Shown: positions 26,125-38,564 of the stretch, piece by piece
Numbering within the stretch: the stretch's first letter is position 1
Layout: every line of letters begins with the position of its first letter
Notes under the pieces: model-generated
What the model saw: the letters and a program-made list of their open reading frames with translations, nothing else
Told to the model about the DNA's origin: nothing
The model's database searches: none
Source: Polytrichum commune
Lineage: Eukaryota; Streptophyta; Polytrichopsida; Polytrichales; Polytrichaceae
Length of the DNA stretch: 64,000 bases
Assembly (NCBI GenBank): GCA_950295325.1
Contig: OX485807.1
Span: 20,059,666-20,123,665, forward strand
Reading direction: 5' to 3'
Translations under genes and position numbers: made by a program

Positions 26125-26500
26125 GATAGATAGATAGATAGAAACTCCGGTCCCTTTTTAGCAAGGGGCCGGCGTGAATAAAGTGTCCGTTCGTAATGTC
26201 AATGACCCGATGCCCACTGGACAAGGGGACATTGGGGCAATACTACTCTCCCCTTTCGAGGATGGGCACTATAGTGACACACTATACTAGTTCCTAGCTA
26301 GCCACTAGTGCCTTGAAGATACCGGACATGGTATCCCCCCAAAGGGCTTTGAGGTACCCATACAACAAGGTCCAAGGACCCCCCACCATAGTTGGGTGGA
26401 CTAAGGTGGTGAGCACCACGCCGGCATGGGGAATAGAACCCACAACCTCCTCATTGGGGGCCATGAGCCCTAACCACCAAGCCAAGGCCCGTGGTGCCTT
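26125..26500 (-). mobile_element. tRNA-derived SINE, full length
   Basis: Read on the minus strand, the element begins near 26500 with a tRNA-like head. It has a box A (TTGGCTTGGTGG, 26474-26485) and, 33 bp further on, a box B-like word (GGTTCTATTCCC, 26429-26440). An unrelated body of about 300 bp follows, ending in a short TATC simple repeat (26125-26141). Exact 12-bp duplications TAAAGACACTAA flank it at 26113-26124 and 26501-26512. Pol III-type head, simple-repeat tail and long duplication are the hallmarks of a SINE moved by LINE machinery. A second copy lies at 45206-45558. Confidence 0.85.
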
Positions 26501-26901
26501 TAAAGACACTAAACCTTAATATTAAGGTTTAAAAAAGAACACAAGCTTGCATAAACTCTAGAGCACCTAATTCTAGGGCAAAAAATTATGAGTCTTGGAG
26601 AAACCTTTTATGTTATTTTGTATATTATTATGTGTGCGAGTGAGCTATTCAAATGGTGTTGATCCAAATAATAATTCAGGTATACAAAGTTTCTCTCACC
26701 TTGAGATACCCATCAAATATCAATACTTAACTTGGCATTTTTTTAACGCCCATGGGTAGGATCTTCAATACCATTATTAATGTTGATTATTGATACCCAT
26801 GCATTCGCCTATAAGCAACACCAACACTGCAACAAATTAATGCCTCCATTGACACTCCTCTCTTCTCTTTAGAAGGTTTGCGCCATGCCAAAAAAAAAAA
26901 A

Positions 26902-27390
26902 GGACCACTTCACACACGAGACCGAGAGCCCGTGACCATTACACTTCAAGCACTCTCATTGGTGGAAAGTGTGGAGGCGGTCCAAGTCCGCTTCACACTA
27001 CGCTTGAGGGACCAACGGAGTATGTGAATGGAGGATGGATGTAAAGTCTACATGGACTCCTACATGGCATTGAATGAATCATGCTTCATGGTCACTTGGA
27101 TTATTTTCAAAAACCACCTCTTGAAGGTATGCCTAACACCAAACCGGGAGACCATGTTCACAACCGTTGAATTATTCTATTTTATCATGTGCGAGGAGCC
27201 ACATAGATAGAAATTCCTTGAAATAGCATTTGGTTGAGGTCCTGGTCACATATGACTTCACACTACACTTGAGGGTCCATGACCACACTTCATGATTTTG
27301 GAGGTGTGTTGGGGCGGCTTGTGGACACTTTCTTTTGGGCTCTCACAATTTTATGGTGACGGCTCTTGGCTTGTGTGTGTGAAGTGGCCC
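26902..27390. mobile_element. PIF/Harbinger-like MITE, copy 2
   Basis: Same family and orientation as the element at 21501-22000. It starts GGACCACTTCACACACGAG after a poly-A run and ends TTGTGTGTGTGAAGTGGCCC followed by TAA. The left flank is AAA, so the TAA duplication is only partly preserved. It is 489 bp and non-coding. Confidence 0.7.
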
Positions 27391-27574
27391 TAAGTAAGAC
27401 GAGGAAAATATTGAGGGAGGGAGAAAGTTGGCCTACGGGTAAGTTAATTAAGGGACTTGTTCATGTGCACTTGGGAGTAGGTATGTGGTACATCTAGTAC
27501 CAAGAAGTATATGACTCCCAAGAGCCTTTGGATTTCCACACTCCCAAACAATGAACAGAGACAACCAACTGCTA

Positions 27575-27960
27575 CACTAAATATCATATTTAGTGCCACC
27601 AATTCTAATTGGCATGCTCAATACTGCTTGTAAACCGTGGTATAGTGTCACCAACACTAAATGTCAACCCAACATTATTTGTCATTCTTTGTAAATTTTT
27701 TGGGGGACATAGATTTACAGTGTTGCAATTACTGTCACTTACCAAGTGATTTTTCATCCAAATTTTAATCATCCATGACAATATTTCATTGTAAGTTGCT
27801 GACAAGAGAAGGTAGGGTTTGGGCCAATGGATGAACTCATCCATCATCATCCTTGACAGTATTTGTTCACTCAATTCATAAGAAGTCACATCTGAAAAGT
27901 TACCATAGTGGCATAAAATATCACATGACACTAAATTTCATATTATTTAGTGTAGTTTGA
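27575..27960. mobile_element. Repeat family T, inverted copy
   Basis: The minus strand matches the copies at 22620-23640 and 63050-63390. Each end carries a small palindrome-like word built on CACTAAAT and ATTTAGTG (27575-27594 and 27938-27957). A 108-codon minus-strand frame lies inside, but the other copies do not keep it open, so I do not call a gene. Confidence 0.45.
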
Positions 27961-28029
27961 GTTTCACTGCTCGAGTTTAAAAAATAAGTTGTTGAAGTTC
28001 AAGACTTTAGGAAAATTAAGCATCATTTT

Positions 28030-28150
28030 ATAGGAATGTAGAGAATATACCTCAACCGAAATTAATGAAGATGAACCGAAAGATGTCAACATGTGACTGG
28101 TTAGACTTGGTCACACGAGGATCTCAACCGATTATGCCCCAAAAATCTAC
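28030..28150. repeat. Fragment of the long inverted-end element
   Basis: This stretch matches the right arm of the element at 38565-39505. It shares AGAATATACC, GATGTCAACATGT and AGGATCTCAACCG-type words in the same order. It is a decayed single arm with no partner nearby. Confidence 0.5.
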
Positions 28151-28259
28151 CTGGACACTGCTTCCAAATTGAACCATACAACTCGCTAAAGTCAGTGGGT
28201 GTAATTTGGTTAAGTTACTTCTCTTAATCAAACACTTATATTTGATTGGTATATGGCTA

Positions 28260-28570
28260 GGCACGGAGAAAAGAAAAAATATTGTAAAGACACATGTTTA
28301 AAGCATATTGGACTACGTCTTCAAAATTGACTAATTACTCCACATTCGGTAGTGACCACAATCAGAAGGACATGTATATTCAGTTAAGGCATCAACAAAC
28401 ACGCATATTGTGATAATCGTAACTAAATGTAGGGAGGTCTGATTTTCAATCTTTTTTTGTTGATGTTTTGTTGATGGAACACTAATTTGAAAACATGAGT
28501 CTGGTCAATAGAAGATGGAAAACGAGAAAAGAACAAACCAAACAACACCCACATACCTTACTGCTTACCT
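28260..28570. repeat. Dispersed repeat, matches 36480-36790
   Basis: Two stretches in the same orientation share a series of words, including ACACATGTTTAAA, CATCAACAAAC-like and AACCAAACAACACCCACA, spread over about 300 bp. They are diverged copies of one repeat of unknown class. Confidence 0.45.
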
Positions 28571-29042
28571 TGAGGTGTGTCCTGGTGCGGATGTTAGTAA
28601 TAGGTCAATGAAATGAGATAACGTTGGAATTTTATCAATTTCAACATACAATTCATAACATTACTTAGCCTACATCGCCAAATTTGGTGGTTCCAAGAAT
28701 ATGTTGAGATTTGTGTTGAGTTATTTGGAAATTGATGTCATGAGAACTCTCGATTCATGGTTGGAATATGACTTGCCTCCCATAGTTCGGGTGGCGTGTA
28801 GTTGGTTTAAGCCCTAAATGTCCAAGCATTTTTCACATTGTAAGACATATCCGTTATGTGTTATAAATTGAAGGTTGTAAGGCTAGAACACAAAAAAACT
28901 TGTGAATCAAACTTGCCAATATGGACTTAAAGTGCACATGCATGGACTTGGTATCTTGAAATAACTCAGTGGACTTCATGTGAGTGGTTGTTAGTTTCAA
29001 ACCAAATAGAAAAGAAAAATTACGCCAGTACGTAAATACCGG

Positions 29043-29170
29043 CATGAAGGTGAGCCCGTTGGCCTAGTGCTGATCACGGTATTCCGTGATGCAGCATAGG
29101 TTTTATGCCTCCGTTAGGAGGTGGGCTCTGGGTGTATCATAAAACCTGTTTCTTTATGGTGGGGGGACGG
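29043..29170 (+). mobile_element. tRNA-like SINE remnant
   Basis: The sequence GAGCCCGTTGGCCTAGTGCT resembles the 5' end and box A of tRNA-derived SINEs. About 33 bp later AGGTTTTATGCCTCC resembles a degraded box B. A G-rich stretch follows. I find no tail or target duplication, so it may be a truncated or old SINE, different from the one at 26125. It does not fold as a functional tRNA as far as I can see. Confidence 0.35.
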
Positions 29171-31038
29171 GCGTTTGTTTATTATCTAATTTTCTTTTAT
29201 TTAGGATTAAGTACGTGAGGTATTTAATGGTGTTGAGGTGTATATTTTTCATGAGGGTTTTGATATTGGCTTTTGGATCAAACCAAATAGATATCTCATA
29301 AAGCGAGTTCACATGAGTTTTGGTTTAACCTTCTTACACCTTCTTATGAGCACATGTAGGGTTGTGATGTATCAGAACCTGAAAGTGGATTATAATTATA
29401 TAAGAAAGAAATGTCAGTATGGATGGAAAATGATGCTAGTTTAAGACATTCGTGAGTGAAATGTTTATGGATTGTGGAATGGTGTCAATAATGATAAATG
29501 TCCATGTGTCAAGTCTCATTCAATTGTGATTTGATGTACATTTCTTACCTCACGGGGTTCAAGTCGTGTATAACTTGCATGATTATCATTTCTACGAGCT
29601 TATATATTACTTCCATTCCTTGAGAATTGAAATTTGAGCAAGAAATGAAAGAAATCCTCATTTCATCAACGATTTCGTGATTTTTTTTTGCATCCAGTTG
29701 GTTGCGCACCGGCTTATTACTAGAAAACGAGGTGTGACAAAAGAGATAGGGCCTCGTTTAATGTACATTAAAGAATAAATAATATGCTGGAAGTTACATA
29801 GGTAAGTGAGTTCATTGCACTAAACTACTCACTTCTTAGTATCCAGCAACCTGAATTGAACAATTCCAAACTAAACAACATGCACCGCAAAACCCACACT
29901 ACTTATCCTTAGATGTTTCTTGATTTCATTATTTTTTTGGATTGTTGAAAGAAATTGCGATGATGTTGGGACTCAATAAATTCCCGTGTACAATTGTCAT
30001 AATATGCAAGTGCTTGAAGTTCAAATTTTGAGCACCCCACCTTGTGGGAAGAAAAACAAGGTGGATTGCTCAATTGTTATTATGTACAAAAATTGTTCAA
30101 TAAATACACTCTTGTACACCCACATGGGTTGGTATGGGTGCGTTGAGCCCCCCTCTCTCTTATGAGATGATGACAATGACAAGCAACCATTGAAGTGTCG
30201 TTTAAATACATGTGGACAATGACAAAAGACCGCGGAGTCATCTTTACAATACCGTAGAGGGCTCATTATTCCGAGAACAAGTTATGAATTGCTCCTCTAG
30301 TTGTGCCATGTGTCATTCATACATTCGCTGAGACCCCACTTGGAGTCCATGTGGATGCCACAGTCTGGCACTAGTAAAGATAAAATAGAGCACCCTCTAT
30401 GATACTTTGATTCAATCACCTGCCAAAAAGTTGAATGTATGGCAAAAGTGAAGGGTCACCTTATACAATTTTGTAAAGAAATGACACGTATACAAGGAAC
30501 TTGGAAATCGGCATGAGGAAACGATTACTGGGCAAATCAATGCTATAAGCGGAATATCATCTCATACACGATTTTCAACCAAGGCAATAAAGAAAAAGAA
30601 TAAGAAAAGAAAAAGAAACAAAGTGATGTAATTTAGAATGTTACGAAATTATATGAGTTCCCTTGATCATGTGCCCACCAAATGATGTACCCTACACCAA
30701 CACGCAACTTTAAACTAAAACTATGCACCAATGTGATATATTCGACTCCCTCAAATGTATGACTGTGGTACATAACATTGGCTTTGGGTAAAGTGTTGGT
30801 TCTTGTTAGAAGAGAACTTGTTCATTACAATCATTTGTAGTGACTCATGCATAAATAAATTATTTTGGTTGTCAATTGGAGGATTTTGGCTGCAATTTTT
30901 GGACAATGAGTAACCAAAACCCTCTGCTTGATAACCAACATGATTCATTTATGTAGTTTCTTGCCATGAGTCGCAATGGCCAAGCTGTAGCGGACAATTG
31001 CAATGGACAAGTTTTCTTCCAGTACCTGGGCACGCTAT
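29171..31038. other. Intergenic, no gene seen
   Basis: AT-rich DNA with short frames only. Nothing here matches a known domain or any of the repeat families that I can define in this window. Confidence 0.5.
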
Positions 31039-31041
31039 TTA

Positions 31042-31533
31042 GGGCAAGTTTACACTAGTGACCACGGATCATAAGCAACACTCTTTAGATTCTCTATTTG
31101 GTTGAGAGATGATTCACGGTTCCCGATTGTTTTACACAAGGTCATAAAATATAAAACTATCCATGTCTAAAAATTGGTTAAAGATAGACATGGGAATGAC
31201 ATGGAATCCTACATGTCCATAGATGGATGATGTTTGGTGGTCAACCCAAATTTTGTTAGCCAGAGAATCCAAAGAGGTTGTCTCATCGCAAATTGAAAGT
31301 GCCCATGTCCAAAAAAAAACTATGTTTAGATTAACCCTATTTTTGACAATTATGTTTATTTCTTATTTTTCATTAAGAACACTATGTCGTCCCAATCTAA
31401 GTTTGTTTTACACAATGTCACATGACCAAGGCTTTTAAAAAGTGGTATGGGTTTCTCTTGGTCTTGGCAACAATAACCATGTGAAATCTTCAATAGTTTC
31501 TCCCAACCCTTGGTCACTTGTGTGAACCAACCC
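31042..31533. mobile_element. PIF/Harbinger-like MITE, TSD TTA
   Basis: The left end GGGCAAGTTTACACTAGTGA and the right end GGTCACTTGTGTGAACCAAC are imperfect inverted repeats, the right closing with CC. Exact TTA duplications lie at 31039-31041 and 31534-31536. The 492-bp body shares internal words with the 21501/26902/59685 family (GACATGGAATCCTACATG), so it is a related subfamily. Confidence 0.7.
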
Positions 31534-31589
31534 TTACCTTGCTCGGACAGAAACCTAACATGTAAGGTTCATCGATGTGCCTAATTTGG

Positions 31590-31950
31590 TTACTCATCTC
31601 AATTAAACACCTATATTAGAATGGTATGTGAATTGGTATGGCTCCAAAAACATTAAAAATAAAAAAATAAAAAAATAAAAAATAAAAAATAAAAACATGT
31701 GTTCCCAAAAAGATTGAAGTGTGTACTCAAAATATGATGACCATTCTAGACTCAACAACCAAGATAATTGGGGGAGACCTATATGACCATTTGATGAGCA
31801 CAAAAATCTTCACTTTGATAACGACTAAGATACTCAAACGAGCTCCAAAAACTATGAGGAAAGTGGATATGGCATACATTTTGGATTTGCTACTATCCAT
31901 CTAGTAGAAATCGCGTGTTTCATATCCTATAGAAGTGGGCTTGTTAGGAA
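31590..31950 (+). repeat. Dispersed repeat family A, single copy
   Basis: Begins near ACACCTATATTAGAATGGTA, contains CTTCACTTTGATAACGAC, and ends near TTTCATATCCTATAGAAGTG. The order matches the copy at 50255-50480 and the halves at 17423-18172. It is interrupted by an A-rich run (31657-31695). Confidence 0.45.
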
Positions 31951-34090
31951 AATAAAATAAAAATACAACCATTTGAAACCCATCCACCTTACGATAGTAT
32001 AACGCCCAAACTTGACCTTGGGCTAAGTACAACATATTTTGAGGGCAAGCCCATTCAAATCCGAACCCACCTACCGCATGCTTGTCCTAAAGTGCACACT
32101 AAAATTGTGAGCTGAGGAAGGGGTACTTGTATTTTGTCATCAAAGGTGTTTCCGTCAAAAGGACCGACCAAGCGTTTCGAGTTTCTAGCTTACTACTTTG
32201 ACTCCCACCATGATTATAACATACATATGGCCCGGCCACCCACCCACTCACTCACTCATCTAGCTAGGTCCTTGAACACCGATGAAAAGGGTCTTCATCG
32301 CAAGGATTTTTGAGGGGTACAAAATCATGAGGAGAACATGCATGGTCAAAGCGAAGCATCATCACCATAATCGGTAGTCAAATATCTCGCTCCGGAGCTA
32401 AGCTATCGAGTCAATGGCAATTAGTTCTAAACTCGTTTCATAATGTATGTGTACAAACAATCTCTTGCAATCTCATTGAGCTAGGTCTTTAAGTAAATCT
32501 AGATTTATGCCATGGATTTTGGATGTATTTGAATATTATACAAAACACGGTTTCATGAGCGGGTCTTATGATATGAATGATGGAAACTCAACTGTAGTTG
32601 TGAATACTTGTTGTAAGCACTTGTTCTCAGGGGGGGGGGGGGCAGTGTGTTAAAAAGTTAAGGATATAGGTGCGAACAACCACTATTTTATAGGGGGGTA
32701 TTACTTTCAATTTTTTTTTCACATGCTATCATTATGTAAATTTCTACTTTGGGTTAATAGAAAAATGGCTTGCATTACTTATAATTCCAAATTACCTATT
32801 ATTCCATACCCTATATTACTTTAAAGATGTCCAGTGCCATTTTTGATACCCTATATTACTCTTAAGTCCATTTATAATTTTTAGCCCCCATGTTTTTAAA
32901 ATACCCTATCATTTGTTCACACGTATATTGCTACTCCAACCAATGACTACCCTCCGAGCACTCGTTGTAAACATGTTATTACTCAACACTGATACTTTAT
33001 TGTTATGATGGACTACATACTCGCATGGATTTCTTAATTGCATTATTTCTTAAGGTTTGTATGATTAGGTTATTCATCGTATGAATGTTTTCCCTTAAAC
33101 ATGTTCTTTTGCAATGTGCATGTATCAACTTCGACACAAATGATACTCTCTCATATATGGATCACTTAGTTTTAAACACATCTTTGCGTAGCATTGCTAT
33201 GTTCCATCACCCACTTACCCTAGGCAAGAGAATAGTACGGCCAAGGGTCAAGTACGCCGCTTTAAAAAAAGAAAGCTTCATTTTGAGTATTGTGACAAGG
33301 TCTTCATGAAACAAGGCGACTCTATTATTTAGAAAAGGTCAGGGAGCACGAGGCTTAGTCATGAAAATATGTGGTTGGCTCTCCTTATGTGTACAATTTC
33401 TACCACACATCGGATGTATTTACACAACCTAGAGTTTCAAAATATTGTTTGTATGAGAGGTTCAAGTTTAGGAGTTCCCCTAAAAGTCGAGAAGAACTTT
33501 TTGTGTCCGGGCAAACACCTCTTTCCGATCATACCAACATAGAAGCTTGCATTATAATCCTCTAATTTTGGACACACATACAACTGAAATGTTATGTGGA
33601 CAACCCTAACTTCACAAAGATACCATTGGTCCGCCATAAGAGGTATAAATGTGCTTTTTATTAAACTTTTGAAATAAATTGAACTTTTCAAAACAATTTC
33701 AGGGAGCTATTGCCTCCCCCCTGTAACGATTAGCATACATACTATGAATTTGACTAGTTGCTAACGTCCCCAAACAAATGCAAGCATGAGATGTATGTAT
33801 ACAATCACCTCTGCCCGAGCATACCATCATACATGTTTACATTATAATCCTCTGATTTCAAACACATGGACAACCGAACCGATTTGTAAACAATTGACCT
33901 AACTTCACAAAGATGTGCTCCAATTAATCCACCATAAGAGATACGCATGCTCTTTAATACTCCTCCAAATTAGACTGAACTTTTAAGCTGATTTTGGGGA
34001 GATTTCGCTGCGACATACCATCATGGAATTGATGAGCCGCTGACAGCTCCAAACAAATGCCAGCATGAGATGTATGCATGACATTTAACT
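31951..34090. other. Intergenic, no gene seen
   Basis: AT-rich. A poly-G run lies at about 32629-32642. Two stretches near 33540-33610 and 33830-33900 share similar wording (ATTATAATCCTCT, CACACATACAACTGAA-like), a small local duplication. No coding signal. Confidence 0.45.
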
Positions 34091-35457
34091 CAACTTTCCC
34101 CAGCTGCTCACTTCCTACTACTACTACTACGACGACGGAACTGCTCCAAAACTTTAAGTTCACCTTTTTGTGACTTGAACGAAGGTACAGAAGTGGTGGT
34201 GCCCTTTTTCCAGGGATTGAAGCATCCATCATAAGGCCGGGAGCAATGAATGGGGGGAGAACTGACAGCTAGTTGCAGGTGAACCGTTTGAGTTGCAGAG
34301 GGAAAAAATTAACCGCTTCAAATTCAAGAAACCAGGAGAAAATACCGATCGATGTGCAACAAATCCACAGAATATTCCTCCATTTTAAGTCTTGAAAAAA
34401 CGCTTGCATCTCGACCGACCGATCGATCGATCGAGCCCAATAATCTCTCCGGACACTGGCCAGAGAGCCTCAAACCGCTGTTCAGGTATTGTAGGTAGAC
34501 TACTACTACTGCTGCTACTGCTGCTACTGCTGCTACTACTACTGCTACGGCGGGGGACCAGTTACTATACCAACACATGCTCCTCCTCAGACTCCTGAGA
34601 CTCTCACAGACTCTCAGGCTCTGAAGCTTCAATTGAGTGTGACGGTGTAAAGGAGATTGACCGGTCTTTGTCATGTTGCCAATATTGAGCTATAACTCTC
34701 CCTGCCTGTGCTCCTATTCCCTCCCTTCCTATCAATGGGTGCCAAGGAATTGCGCCCTGGAGAGGAGTGAGTGTGGGACAGTCCACAGACAGCTTTTGGG
34801 CATATTTATATGCAAGATGCAACTCCCCCGCCTGCTCCGCTCGACAAACCTAGCTATGTAGCTAGCTACCTCCCTCACTGTTGGTCGTGGGCCTTGCCTG
34901 TCTGCGAGATTGCAAATTGTTTGATAGCACTTGGACGATGCCGCTGGATCGATCCATTGTGGTACTACCACTGCTCGATCGACCTACGTTGCGCCTTCCT
35001 TTTCCCCCAACGTGCCAGAAACCAGGAAGGAGATGTGTCTTTGTCGATTAATAATGACACGTGATCGAATTTTTGGTTGGTATATATCGTTGCCTCGTTC
35101 CTGAGCTTTGTGAAGATATGAGACACCGTCTTTCATCCATGCACTGAAATCTCAGGGTTCATATATATATATATATATATAGGAGCTTGAATGGGAGATC
35201 CACCGACTAAATTCTCACACAAAAGCTGAGACCCGCACCGCCCTAGCTGGCCACCACGTTGGATTGTCTAAGTGTCGCACTCCTTCGCTCCAGCTCGATT
35301 AATTGCAGAAACCTGAATGTGGCTGGACATATATATTATATGGTAAGTATGTATGTGGGCGTTGGTTGGTTCGTTTTTCATGGCATTCTCCGCATTCGAC
35401 CGAGTAGATTTACACAACGATGCTTGTGTTGCATTCGCGATGCTATGATGAAGTGTA
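34091..35457. other. GC-richer block with trinucleotide repeats
   Basis: This block is clearly richer in G+C than its surroundings. It holds CTA/ACG repeats (34109-34137), a CTA/CTG repeat (34499-34550), several GATCGATCGA words and a TA run at 35161-35181. Overlapping frames on both strands (up to 116 codons) are largely translations of the repeats. No gene is recognised. It could be a promoter or transcript region of an unrecognised gene; a smaller block with CTA repeats at 55660-55740 also precedes a related sequence. Confidence 0.4.
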
Positions 35458-35690
35458 GGCAAGAATCGGATTGGAAATCGGACCTCGGATTTAGTTAGGG
35501 TCATGGGAAGTGCGTGTTCGTTGGTTTTCTTAAACGGGTGACATAGGTCCTCTCAGGTGTGTTCATTATTGAGTGTGGAGTAGTTAATAAACGTTGGAGA
35601 TGTAGTCCAATCTCTTTTGAACATGTGTCGTTGTGGTGTTTGTTCTTTGATCCTAACGTGATTATACGTGTCAAATGTAGGTGTCCGATA
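35458..35690 (+). repeat. Direct repeat of 56116-56350
   Basis: Both stretches read, in the same order, AAGAATC..., GGAAATCGGAC, AAGTGCGTGTT, GTGTTCA-ATTGAGTGTGGAG, GTAGTCCAAT and TTTGTTCTTTGATC. Identity looks like about three quarters. There is no open frame. Confidence 0.55.
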
Positions 35691-35850
35691 TAACACATGC
35701 ATGTCGTATGAGCATCCGCGATGTAGATAGTTACACCTAGAGCTTTGTTCCAGTGTGGCTTTGAAATCCGTGTGCCGTGTCAATTAGAGTGGTCGTCATG
35801 ACTTGTCCATAGCATTCTTTAGGTGCACCCAATGAATGACATATCAATTT

Positions 35851-35887
35851 AACCTCCCTTAAGCATCCAAGATGCTTAAGGGAGGTT
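35851..35887. repeat. Perfect 17-bp hairpin
   Basis: AACCTCCCTTAAGCATC is followed by a 3-nt loop and its exact reverse complement. No poly-T, coding end or transposon edge is nearby to explain it. Confidence 0.85.
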
Positions 35888-38564
35888 GGTGTCATGTTGA
35901 ATATGAATAGTTGACATTGGCAGAAATTGAATGTTGAAATTACATGAGCATCATCTAGGTTCCAGATAGGTACACTTAACATATTACGTTTAGGTGTACA
36001 ATGTGGTAATATAATTGGTATGCCATGTTGATTAGAGTGGTCTTCATGACATATTCATAGCATTCTACATGTCACTCAAATCATTCAGTGTGCCCAAAGC
36101 ATGGTAGAGTTGCCCTATCCAAGACCTCCAAACGCTAAGGTGAGGTTGGTTTTCAGACCGGATTTGAATGGATGAGGATGATGAGACCATGATTCATAAG
36201 CGAAGATGAAGGAAAAATGTCATGTCACGTAACACCAAGTGTCATATGACACACTCTCTACTGTTTGCAAGACAATTGATGTGAATTGATGATGAATAGT
36301 GTTAGATGTTCAATGTAGCTAGCAACATCCTATGACTTTCAACTCAGTTTAATTTACAAAGTTTCACCACCAAATGGTTGTAAGACATGTTGGTGTTATT
36401 CAACTAATGTTTTAATTAGATAGTTATAGTTGATTGACATGTGTAGTTAGGTGAGGATCAAAAACCAAACATCATAAACACACACATGTTTAAAAGAAAC
36501 TGGAATGTGTCTTTGTATTTTATTGATTGTTCCATACTTAATAATGAAAAAAATTGGGAGAACATATCTATTCAATGAAGGAATCAACAAACTGCACTTC
36601 TAATAACCATAACTAGATATAACGACGCCCGATTTACAAACCCATTCTTGCTAAGGCTTCATCGTAGATTTGCTAATGCAACATAAGATTGATTTTTGCG
36701 TTGTGTAAACCTAATTGTTAGAAGTTGGAGAAATGTGAAAAACAAACCAAACAACACCCACACACCTTATGCGACCTAAATATCAAGATCCGACTACCTC
36801 TGGACCCAACCATTTTTTTGAAAGGTGGCGGAGAATAGCCAAATAATGGAAAAACAAAATGTAGTCAAAATCCATACCAAATCCGAAAAAAAAAAACCAC
36901 CCAAAAGTTCATTCGTTTGGATTTTTCATCCATTTATGCTAAAATCTCATTCAAACAATGGATGAAACTACTCGACTCTTTTTTTATTTCACTTGTGCCC
37001 ACCGGTCGAAACATTAAAGGACGCTGCTCGGGACCGAATGTGCATTCATCCGGTGGCAAATGAAATGCGTCACTCATCCAAGTACCAAGTGCGTCTCCGG
37101 AGGTCAATATCAAATTAAGGGATATAAAATAGTACTGATTAAAGCCCACCACAATGCCAAAGGACTTGATTAAGAAGATAATGTACGTTAGGGCTCCTTG
37201 TACTTTTCCATCCAACCCCATTTCGTTATTAACGTATATGGGTCTTAAACGGTTTCCTTTTGCCGACTAAGTTAGCCCACTCCTTCTAGGATATGAAACA
37301 CGCGATTAGTGCAAGATGGTTAGCAAATCCAAGTTGATGTTGTAGTTGCTTTTCACATTATCTTTAGAGCCCGTATGAGTATCTTAGTCATTAGTATAGT
37401 GAAGATCTCATGCTCATTAGATGGTCATGTAATTTTTTCCTAGTTATTTTGACTGTTGAGCATGGTTGGGTCACTTAGTGCTTTTTAGAAACGATGTGTG
37501 GCATAATATAGGGAGGATTTGAAATTTATTTGAAATAAATTTTTTGAAGGAAGTCCAAATAATGAAAGGTTCATTAAAAGTAGATAGTATCATTATAAGT
37601 TAAGTAGATGGGTATAAAATGTGGGCCATTACTTTCTAGTAGAACTAATATAAGGCCCTTGAATTGTAGGATCCTAGTGTTTATGTTTAGTATGATTTGT
37701 TTGTAAGCATGCACTAACCATGTTGCATGTTGGATGTATCTTGTTCTTCCAATTGCATTGCTTGGTTAGAAGGATATTTATGGTTGTGAACCTGGAAAGA
37801 AATGATGTGGGTACGTTGCACTCATTTAATCTACATGAACAATCACAATTCCTCTTGTAGAAGCATTTGGAGTCTGGACATATGGTGAAGAAGACAATGT
37901 TTCATGTTTGATTTTCTCCCTTTATGAAGGCTCTTAGTTCAAGGTTTTGATTCTCTGCACACTATGCCATTGAATTTCTTATTAAGAATTTGATAGAAAG
38001 AATTTGTTCACTACACAAACTTTTATTGTTGAATTTGCTAGAAAGTGTTTCACCAACTATTTGTTGCACGATAACCTTTTCTTTTTGAATGTTCTGCGTT
38101 TTGACTAGCAAACCGATTTCTTGTGTTAAATGATGTCCAAACAAGCATTTTCCCAAGCTCCTCAACACTCAATCTAGATTCGCAATAATTTATCTTGGCT
38201 ACATGAGCTACATTGCTACCAACAAAGTATACACACTAGTAGATAGGATTGATGCGGAGGAGCTGAAAAAGTTCATGACCGAGAGAAATATATAGGATTC
38301 ATTTACAAGGTATGGCTCAACACACCAAGCTCCAACAAATTTCTTTCTTCATTCATGTTTTAAAAAAAATAAAAAATAACATCTAACCCAATGTTACTTG
38401 TATAAGGCATAGAAGAGTCGTGGTGATGACTACTCTATAGATAGGAAATCTATTACTAGATAATTAGATCTCTATCAAGACTAATTCAAGTCTTGAATCA
38501 TGGTATCATTGCAGGAATTGGGTGCTAGGGGATTTTGAATTTGCAAACAAATGGTTCCAATCCA
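35888..38564. other. Intergenic with one dispersed repeat
   Basis: Contains the partner (36480-36790) of the repeat at 28260-28570 and a reversed family A fragment at about 37255-37345. Otherwise AT-rich with no gene that I can support; a short plus-strand coding-looking run near 38198-38295 is too small to call. Confidence 0.4.

Noticed and set aside
26125..26500. A functional tRNA gene within the SINE head
   Set aside because: Promoter-like boxes are present, but the sequence does not form a proper cloverleaf, lacks a standard 3' end and continues into the SINE body.
27605..27931. 108-codon minus-strand frame in a family T copy
   Set aside because: The other family T copies do not keep the frame, so it is probably chance.
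37962..38168. 68-codon minus-strand frame with a mildly protein-like composition
   Set aside because: Too short, no recognised motif and no neighbouring exons.
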